DNA of 27,136 nt, from positions 1 to 27,136 of the forward strand of contig CAXLMP010000040.1 of the NCBI GenBank assembly GCA_964187655.1, in the 5' to 3' direction. Origin of the DNA: Lentimonas sp002292345. Its GTDB lineage: Bacteria; Verrucomicrobiota; Verrucomicrobiia; Opitutales; Coraliomargaritaceae. Below are positions 22,583 through 27,136 of the stretch, piece after piece. Under the pieces are notes generated by a model. That model was not told the origin of the DNA. It saw nothing but the letters and a program-made list of their open reading frames with translations, and made no database searches. Every line of letters starts with the position of its first letter. Position 1 is the first letter of the stretch. Position numbers and translations under genes: made by a program.

Positions 22583-23698
22583 ATGAACACAGCATTTACA
22601 CAACTCGGCATTCCCGAAGACCTTAATCAAGGAATCGAAGCACTCGGTATCCTTGAGCCGACTCCGATTCAGGCGCAAGCGATTCCCTTTCTGATGGAAG
22701 ATGGCGGCGACCTCATCGCGCAAGCACAGACTGGCACGGGTAAGACTGCGGCGTTTGGCCTGCCGCTGCTGACCAAGATCGACCCGAGCTTCAAGGAGAT
22801 CCAGGCGGTGATCATCGCGCCGACCCGTGAGCTTGCGCAGCAAATTGGCAAGCAGTTGTTTCGTTATACGAAATTTTCCGCTAAAATATTTGTCGAAGTA
22901 CTCGCGGGTGGTGACAAAATCGACCTGCAAGTTAAAAAGCTACTGCGACCCACCCATATCGTCGTTGCCACGCCAGGTCGCTTCATGGATTTGCTCAAGC
23001 TGAAGGCGATTCGTTTACAGTCGGTCCGCCACCTGGTGTTGGACGAAGCGGACGAGATGCTGAGCATGGGCTTTCAATCTGAGCTAGAGGAAATTTTTAA
23101 GCAGACCAAAGACCGAAAGAGCACTTGGCTGTTTTCCGCGACCTTCCAAGATCGTATCAAGAGTATGGTCGAGCAGCACATGTCTGCCAAGGCGCACATG
23201 ATTAAGGTCGATAAAAAGCACGTGGTGAATCAGAATATTGATCACCAGTTCGCAATCTGCTCGCGTGAGGATAAGACCGATTTTATTTATAAGTATTTGA
23301 TCGCGCATGGCGAAGAGCGCGGCTTGATCTTTTGCCGTACGCGCGCGGGTGCCGTCTCGCTGGGAGCGGACTTGACCAAACTCGGCCTTGCCGTCGGTGT
23401 TTTGCAGGGCGACCTCAGTCAGAAGGATCGCGATAAAGTGATGCGTTCCTTCAAAAAAGAGCGCACACAGTTTTTACTCGCGACTGATGTCGCCGCCCGC
23501 GGGATCGATGTCGAAGGCCTATCTTTTGTCATTCAGCACCAGTTGCCGGATGCGATGCAGTATTACACTCATCGCAGTGGCCGTACCGCACGTGCCGGTA
23601 AGAAGGGCGTGTCGATTACATTGATTGAGCCAAAGGAACGTCGTAAAATTACCCAGTTAGAAAAAGAACTCGGGTTGAATTTCTCAATGGTCGAATAG
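22583..23698 (+). CDS. DEAD-box ATP-dependent RNA helicase (core only)
   Basis: A 371-residue RNA helicase consisting of just the two RecA-like domains. The first domain has a Q motif GILEPTPIQ (22-30), motif I AQTGTGKT (48-55), Ia PTRELA (80-85), Ib TPGR (130-133), II DEAD (154-157) and III SAT (185-187). The second domain has the QGDLSQ segment, motif V ATDVAARGIDV (300-310) and VI HRSGRTARAG (330-339). Bacterial DEAD-box proteins unwind RNA during ribosome assembly, cold adaptation or mRNA decay. RhlE/CsdA-like members normally carry a basic C-terminal tail; this one ends about 20 residues after the core, so its RNA target must be set by the core or partners. It is transcribed away from the DUF983 operon. 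Confidence 0.95.
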   Translation: MNTAFTQLGIPEDLNQGIEALGILEPTPIQAQAIPFLMEDGGDLIAQAQTGTGKTAAFGLPLLTKIDPSFKEIQAVIIAPTRELAQQIGKQLFRYTKFSAKIFVEVLAGGDKIDLQVKKLLRPTHIVVATPGRFMDLLKLKAIRLQSVRHLVLDEADEMLSMGFQSELEEIFKQTKDRKSTWLFSATFQDRIKSMVEQHMSAKAHMIKVDKKHVVNQNIDHQFAICSREDKTDFIYKYLIAHGEERGLIFCRTRAGAVSLGADLTKLGLAVGVLQGDLSQKDRDKVMRSFKKERTQFLLATDVAARGIDVEGLSFVIQHQLPDAMQYYTHRSGRTARAGKKGVSITLIEPKERRKITQLEKELGLNFSMVE

Positions 23699-23784
23699 TG
23701 CTGCAGGCATCAGCACCACAACTTGATCAACTTAGAGTATTCGCACGTCCTGCTGTCTGCGCTCGATGATCGCGCGTTCTGAGC

Positions 23785-24024
23785 TCACGGATTCTCAGGT
23801 AGAGCCTCGAACTCCAGTTTACGCTCGTCCATCCAAGCGTTCATTGCTTGCGGGGATTGCATCAACTGCATGATTTTTGCCATGCTTTCAAGGTGGGGGG
23901 CGTCCTGCTTCTGGAACATTTCCATGCCGTGCTGTTTGCTCAATTCCGTGAGCTCTTCAAATGTATTGGCTTGGAAAGCTTCGTCGCATGCGCCACCGAG
24001 TTGTTTGCAGGTCATTATTTTCAT
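23785..24024 (-). CDS. DUF1059 family small protein
   Basis: A 79-residue protein that matches the DUF1059 family opening MKIMTCKQLGGACDEAFQANTF, with a short helical second half (HLESMAKIMQLMQSPQAMNAWMDERK). Two cysteines (C6 and C13, as C-x6-C) are a family feature. No function is known. It is a monocistronic-looking gene, 102 nt from the end of the orphan GspF-like gene. Confidence 0.88.
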   Translation of the reverse strand: MKIMTCKQLGGACDEAFQANTFEELTELSKQHGMEMFQKQDAPHLESMAKIMQLMQSPQAMNAWMDERKLEFEALPENP

Positions 24025-24126
24025 AATTTAATTCTGATGTTTATTTTAAGTTATTGGCTTATGTCATGAAAAGTTGGTTTTTGCCGGATGCGGCAACTGG
24101 TAGAGTCGATTGCTGCGGATATAATT

Positions 24127-25092
24127 CTACTGCGCCAAGTCGTTGAGTAAATTCAAGTAGCCTCCATAGACTTGGAAGATGGTCAAAACGATGAAGGCGG
24201 CGACCAATGTAAACAGCAGCGTCGGGTAAACAATAGAGGCGTAAGTCATGGCGTGGTTCGCCTGCGTTTGGTATTGCTGGCCAGCCTTGAGCATCATCTC
24301 GTCGAGCTTGCCGCTTTGGGTGCCGGCGGCATAGAATGCCACAAAATCAGGCGGAAATATTTTGTGCGCTTTGAGTTGCGTGGCGGGATCTTCGCCAGCG
24401 GTAAAGGTGGGTTCCATTGCTTGGTAGGCGCGGCTGATCTTGGAGTCGTGCGCAATGCGAGCGGAGCCTTGCCAAGCAGTATGCATTGGCACGCCGGCAT
24501 CGATGAAGGTGCCGAGCGCATAGGAAAAATCGGAGAGTGCCTGTGCTTGGCTGTAGCCCCGCAGTAGTGGAATGCAGCGTAAAATGCGAGCGAGTAGCGG
24601 GTTGTCAGTTTTGACCAGAAATAGCGTTATCGCGCCGAGTGCCCATACTGGTCCGATCAGTAGCGAGCTTTGCAAGAGATGTATTGGGGCGTCCCATTCG
24701 AACCCATGCTCATGATCGATCATACGAACAATCGGTAAAATCAATGCCGCGATGTGGAAGACGCTTAGCGGATAAAGCAGTCCGAGCATAACTTTGAGCT
24801 GAGTGGCGCCAATGCGCTCGTGCCGATCGGAAAGATTACGTAAGGTCTGCGGCAGGCGGCCGGTCTCCATCGCCGTGCTGATAAAAATGCGATCTGCTTT
24901 CGGCAACCAAGCTGGTGCGGTAGCCATGACTGCTTCAATGCCAGTGCCGCCTTCGATTAATGCCCCCATGCGCAATCGATCTTGACTCGGTGGGCCTGCA
25001 CAGACGGTGAACGCTTCTGCGAGCCGTGTGCCGGAATCCAGATGTTCCGCGAGCTGTCGATACCAGTTAGAGAGAACTTTATGCGATGCCAT
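24127..25092 (-). CDS. Orphan GspF-like type II secretion/pilus platform protein
   Basis: A 321-residue protein of the GspF/PilC family with two T2SSF domains: the first near 5-125 (LAEHLDSGTRLAEAF, STAMETGRLPQTL), the second near 200-315 (LGTFIDAGVPMHTAW, AAGTQSGKLDEMM). Membrane helices are near 107-130, 145-165 and 290-310. It lacks the roughly 70-residue N-terminal domain with the KFKYTA start seen in the gspF at 1566. No GspE, pseudopilin or secretin gene is adjacent. The gene upstream (25136-25645) is a hypothetical protein 43 nt away on the same strand. It could be a specialised platform for a second pilus-like system or a relic. Confidence 0.85.
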   Translation of the reverse strand: MASHKVLSNWYRQLAEHLDSGTRLAEAFTVCAGPPSQDRLRMGALIEGGTGIEAVMATAPAWLPKADRIFISTAMETGRLPQTLRNLSDRHERIGATQLKVMLGLLYPLSVFHIAALILPIVRMIDHEHGFEWDAPIHLLQSSLLIGPVWALGAITLFLVKTDNPLLARILRCIPLLRGYSQAQALSDFSYALGTFIDAGVPMHTAWQGSARIAHDSKISRAYQAMEPTFTAGEDPATQLKAHKIFPPDFVAFYAAGTQSGKLDEMMLKAGQQYQTQANHAMTYASIVYPTLLFTLVAAFIVLTIFQVYGGYLNLLNDLAQ

Positions 25093-25135
25093 AGAGAGGG
25101 GAAAGAGACCAGAGGAGGGGGCGGAGGCTTTGGGG

Positions 25136-25645
25136 CTACTTGGTCAGTTCGCGTTCGAGCTGTTCGAGACGTGCAAGCTTGGCTTTGACCCGCTGCCGGT
25201 AGCGTTGTTGGCGTGCGGCGTTGTTTTTTAATTTATGGGCGGCACTTTTTTTCGGCCGTCCGCGACGTAGTTGGATCACATTCTCTGGGATCGTGAAGAG
25301 GTTGCGTGCTCGGAATGGCTTCGGTGTTTGGCTGAGGTCAATGGCTTCGTCGATACAGGCACTGTCGGCAATCCGATTTGATTGCGTCACCCAGTTGGGT
25401 GCAGTGGTTTTACTGAGCTGGCAAATCCAGTCCACATACGCGGCGAGGTAGGCATCACAGTAGCCATGATCCTTTAGGCGTGACCGTAGTAGTGGCGGCG
25501 CATCTTGGATTCGTACTCGCAGCTCGCGCGCAGAGGATATCTGTTTCAACTCGTTTTGCCATTGCTGTAAGCGGGGTTGGAAATCGCTCACCTCATTGAT
25601 ATCGAAGGTGACTTCCGCGGCAGTTGTGGGTGGCGATAGTGGCAT
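25136..25645 (-). CDS. Hypothetical protein with AT-hook-like motif and basic C-terminal helix
   Basis: I do not recognise the family. The 169 residues have an acidic, helical first half (DFQPRLQQWQNELKQ and later segments) and a strongly basic end. RRGRPKK (127-133) is an AT-hook core (RGRP flanked by basic residues). It is followed by a basic helix NNAARQQRYRQRVKAKLARL (141-160) with leucines at intervals (EQLEREL). This suggests DNA or RNA binding through the C-terminus, an inference from motif only. It does not satisfy the bZIP signature, which I checked by eye. It lies 43 nt upstream of the orphan GspF-like gene and 282 nt from engB. Confidence 0.68.
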   Translation of the reverse strand: MPLSPPTTAAEVTFDINEVSDFQPRLQQWQNELKQISSARELRVRIQDAPPLLRSRLKDHGYCDAYLAAYVDWICQLSKTTAPNWVTQSNRIADSACIDEAIDLSQTPKPFRARNLFTIPENVIQLRRGRPKKSAAHKLKNNAARQQRYRQRVKAKLARLEQLERELTK

Positions 25646-25927
25646 GATAGGGTATGATTTACAATTCGCTTTAAATATATATAGATACGTAACGGAAAAA
25701 TAAAGAAAAAAGTGTGATTCAGCTCATGGCATTGGTGAGTGCGGGATTACCTTAGTCCGATTGGCGGATCGGGTTCAACGGCAGGCACAACAGAATGTTG
25801 CTCGCTGCCGACACGCTCTGCGTGCTGTGGCTTAGGCCGCCGCCATTAAAATCGAGGGCCAGGGCGCTCGGGCTTGTCTGTCACTGATTGGCGAGTCGGC
25901 CATACGACTGCATCTGTGCCGCGCGCC

Positions 25928-26578
25928 TTAGCGTTTTTTTCTCATCCAGCCTAATGAGATAGTTTTCTGATTCTTTAGCTTAGTCTTTTTCGGCAACATG
26001 GTTTCAATGAATTGGAGAATCTCATTGCGGCCGGCACGAGTCTTGGCTGAGCAACTAAAGGCTTTGCTGGCCTGAATACCCCATTCGTCTAATTTCTGCA
26101 GAAATAGTTTTGCGTGGTTTTCCACGGTGGTATCGGAGCTCTTGTCTGACTTAGTGAAGACAATCGATACGGGTAGCTTGCAGGCTTGTAGCCACTCGAT
26201 AAAGGCGAGGTCGCCTTCAACTGGTTCCATTCGTGAATCGACCAAAGCAAAGACATGCTTGAGGTTGTCGCGGCCCGTGAGATAGCCGCTGACATTGATG
26301 TTGAAGTCGTTCTGCTTCGCTTTGGAAAGTCGAGCATAGCCGTAACCAGGTAGATCGACGAGACTCCAAGTCTGATTAATATCGAAGAAATTAATCAGCT
26401 GCGTCTTGCCTGGCACGCTGGATGTTTTCGCGAGCTCTTTCTTGCCGGTGAGCATGTTGATCAACGAAGATTTGCCGACATTAGAGCGACCGACAAATGC
26501 GAATTCAGGCTGCCAAGATGGCGGGCAGGCTTCGAGGTCGAGTGCACTGGTGCGGAATGTTGCGGTTTCAATCTTCAT
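25928..26578 (-). CDS. engB: Ribosome biogenesis GTPase EngB/YsxC
   Basis: An essential GTPase of large-subunit assembly, 216 residues from the ATG at 26578. G1 is GRSNVGKS (30-37), G3 DLPGYG (75-80) and G4 TKSD (142-145), with G5 in SCSAKT. LINFFDI and YLTGRDNLKHVFALVDSRMEP are typical of the family. The reading frame extends further upstream to about 26671, but the extra residues look like a hydrophobic stretch (FFIFCILASFPLIP) with no family counterpart, so the ATG at 26578 is preferred. A basic tail (TKLKNQKTISLGWMRKKR) extends slightly past the usual end. It is divergent from the transporter gene at 26758. Confidence 0.96.
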   Translation of the reverse strand: MKIETATFRTSALDLEACPPSWQPEFAFVGRSNVGKSSLINMLTGKKELAKTSSVPGKTQLINFFDINQTWSLVDLPGYGYARLSKAKQNDFNINVSGYLTGRDNLKHVFALVDSRMEPVEGDLAFIEWLQACKLPVSIVFTKSDKSSDTTVENHAKLFLQKLDEWGIQASKAFSCSAKTRAGRNEILQFIETMLPKKTKLKNQKTISLGWMRKKR

Positions 26579-26757
26579 GAGAGCCGAGGGAATTAAAGGG
26601 AAACTTGCGAGAATGCAAAATATAAAGAAGAGCTTGAACGTCCTCGCGGTTGTCGGGAGTTTGGACCGCACGGGGCGAGGCGGAATACGTGCTGTCCAAG
26701 CTGATTTTTATCGCTTCAACTTTTCTCAGCTTCGTGCATGCTAATTTAATCTCGATA

Positions 26758-27136
26758 ATGAAGACTCTACTTCGAAAACATGCATTCACGTTGTGGCTGG
26801 TTGTCGCCGTGCTGCTCGCGGTCTATTACCCCGAGCCCGCCTCAAAGGGTGGTTTTTTGCGTGCGCAGTGGACCACACAGTTCGGCGTGGCTCTGATTTT
26901 TTTTTTACAAGGCTTGACACTGCCGACGCGTTCGCTGGCCGGAGGGTATAAACCGAAACGCTTGCATGTGTTCGTCTTGGGGTGGAATTACCTGTTGTTT
27001 CCATTGGTGACGGGCTTGCTGCTGATCCCGCTATCAGAGCTGTTGACGCCGGAGTTGTGCGTCGGTTTCTGGCTGCTGGCGATTTTGCCGACGACGGTGG
27101 CCTCGGCGATTGCCTTTACCTCGATCTCAGGCGGCG
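26758..27136 (+). CDS. SBF-like (bile acid:sodium symporter-fold) transporter, 3'-truncated by window
   Basis: The first 126 residues of a multi-pass membrane protein that runs off the right edge. It resembles the YfeH/SBF-like branch of the bile acid:sodium symporter family. Visible helices are HAFTLWLVVAVLLAVYYP, the segment TTQFGVALIFFLQGLTLPT, LHVFVLGWNYLLFPLVTGLLLIP and CVGFWLLAILPTTVASAIAFTSISGG. The FLQGLTL and LPTTVASAIAFT blocks are characteristic of this branch, whose substrates are mostly unknown organic anions. A run of ten Ts lies within codons for I-F-F-L at 26897-26906. The ATG at 26758 follows a 179-nt divergent gap from engB. Confidence 0.85.
   Translation, partial: MKTLLRKHAFTLWLVVAVLLAVYYPEPASKGGFLRAQWTTQFGVALIFFLQGLTLPTRSLAGGYKPKRLHVFVLGWNYLLFPLVTGLLLIPLSELLTPELCVGFWLLAILPTTVASAIAFTSISGG

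Noticed and set aside
22296..22595. 99-codon minus-strand frame across the BIME-like repeat
   Set aside because: The translation is made largely of repeat sequence rich in Arg/Thr/Trp, typical of a palindromic GC-rich element rather than a gene.
25646..25927. 282-nt gap between the AT-hook protein and engB, checked for a small RNA
   Set aside because: Several short inverted repeats but no known RNA signature, no convincing terminator and no supported coding frame.
26579..26671. N-terminal extension of EngB
   Set aside because: The extra 31 residues look like a hydrophobic segment not found in this cytosolic GTPase family; the conserved start is at 26578.

Overview
The window looks like a stretch of chromosome from a marine-type Verrucomicrobiota bacterium, probably Opitutae/Puniceicoccales (Coraliomargarita-like). 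This placement is inferred from gene content, the style of the proteins and weak Shine-Dalgarno usage; no 16S or other decisive marker is present. Nearly all genes are housekeeping or envelope genes. There is no tRNA, rRNA, CRISPR array, transposase or recognisable prophage. The left edge (1-81) is a near-perfect palindrome lying over the start of a truncated gspE, so it may be a contig end with a fold-back join.

Layout. 55-2816: gspE and gspF, the ATPase and inner-membrane platform of a type II secretion/type IV pilus machine, closed by a strong terminator. 2951-6000: an M48 membrane protease, a secreted endonuclease/exonuclease/phosphatase-fold protein and a PhnP-like metallo-beta-lactamase-fold hydrolase, all on +. 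6185-7563 (minus): accA with an upstream small TPR gene. 7618-8322: a coiled-coil/zinc-ribbon protein. 8399-13044: a tight run of a secreted 881-residue TPR protein, an ExbB/TolQ-type channel, an ExbD/TolR-type protein and a TonB-like protein, probably one proton-driven envelope machine. 13108-14681: dCMP deaminase, YqgE/AlgH, and ribosomal proteins L36 and L31, both of the zinc-independent type, closed by a terminator.

14959-16632 (minus): a ComEC/Rec2 DNA-uptake channel without the usual C-terminal hydrolase domain, divergent from rarA/mgsA (16731-18083). Next come a small secreted protein and a phage_holin_4-family membrane protein, then lpdA (dihydrolipoyl dehydrogenase) with a terminator. 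20879-22205 (minus): a two-gene unit of an uncharacterised family often labelled '3-methyladenine DNA glycosylase' plus a DUF983 zinc-ribbon membrane protein. 22583-23698: a minimal DEAD-box RNA helicase. 23785-26578 (minus): a DUF1059 protein, an orphan GspF-like protein, an AT-hook-containing hypothetical protein and the ribosome-assembly GTPase EngB. The right edge cuts an SBF-like (bile acid:sodium symporter-fold) transporter.

The non-coding signals of most interest are the edge palindrome and an interspersed palindromic repeat family with core GGGCGAGTCGCCC. That family occurs in three intergenic regions (14874-14938, 19147-19200 degenerate, 22355-22428) and resembles REP/BIME elements. 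I see no clearly new defence or mobile system. The best candidate for something under-described is the TPR-ExbB-ExbD-TonB-like cluster.
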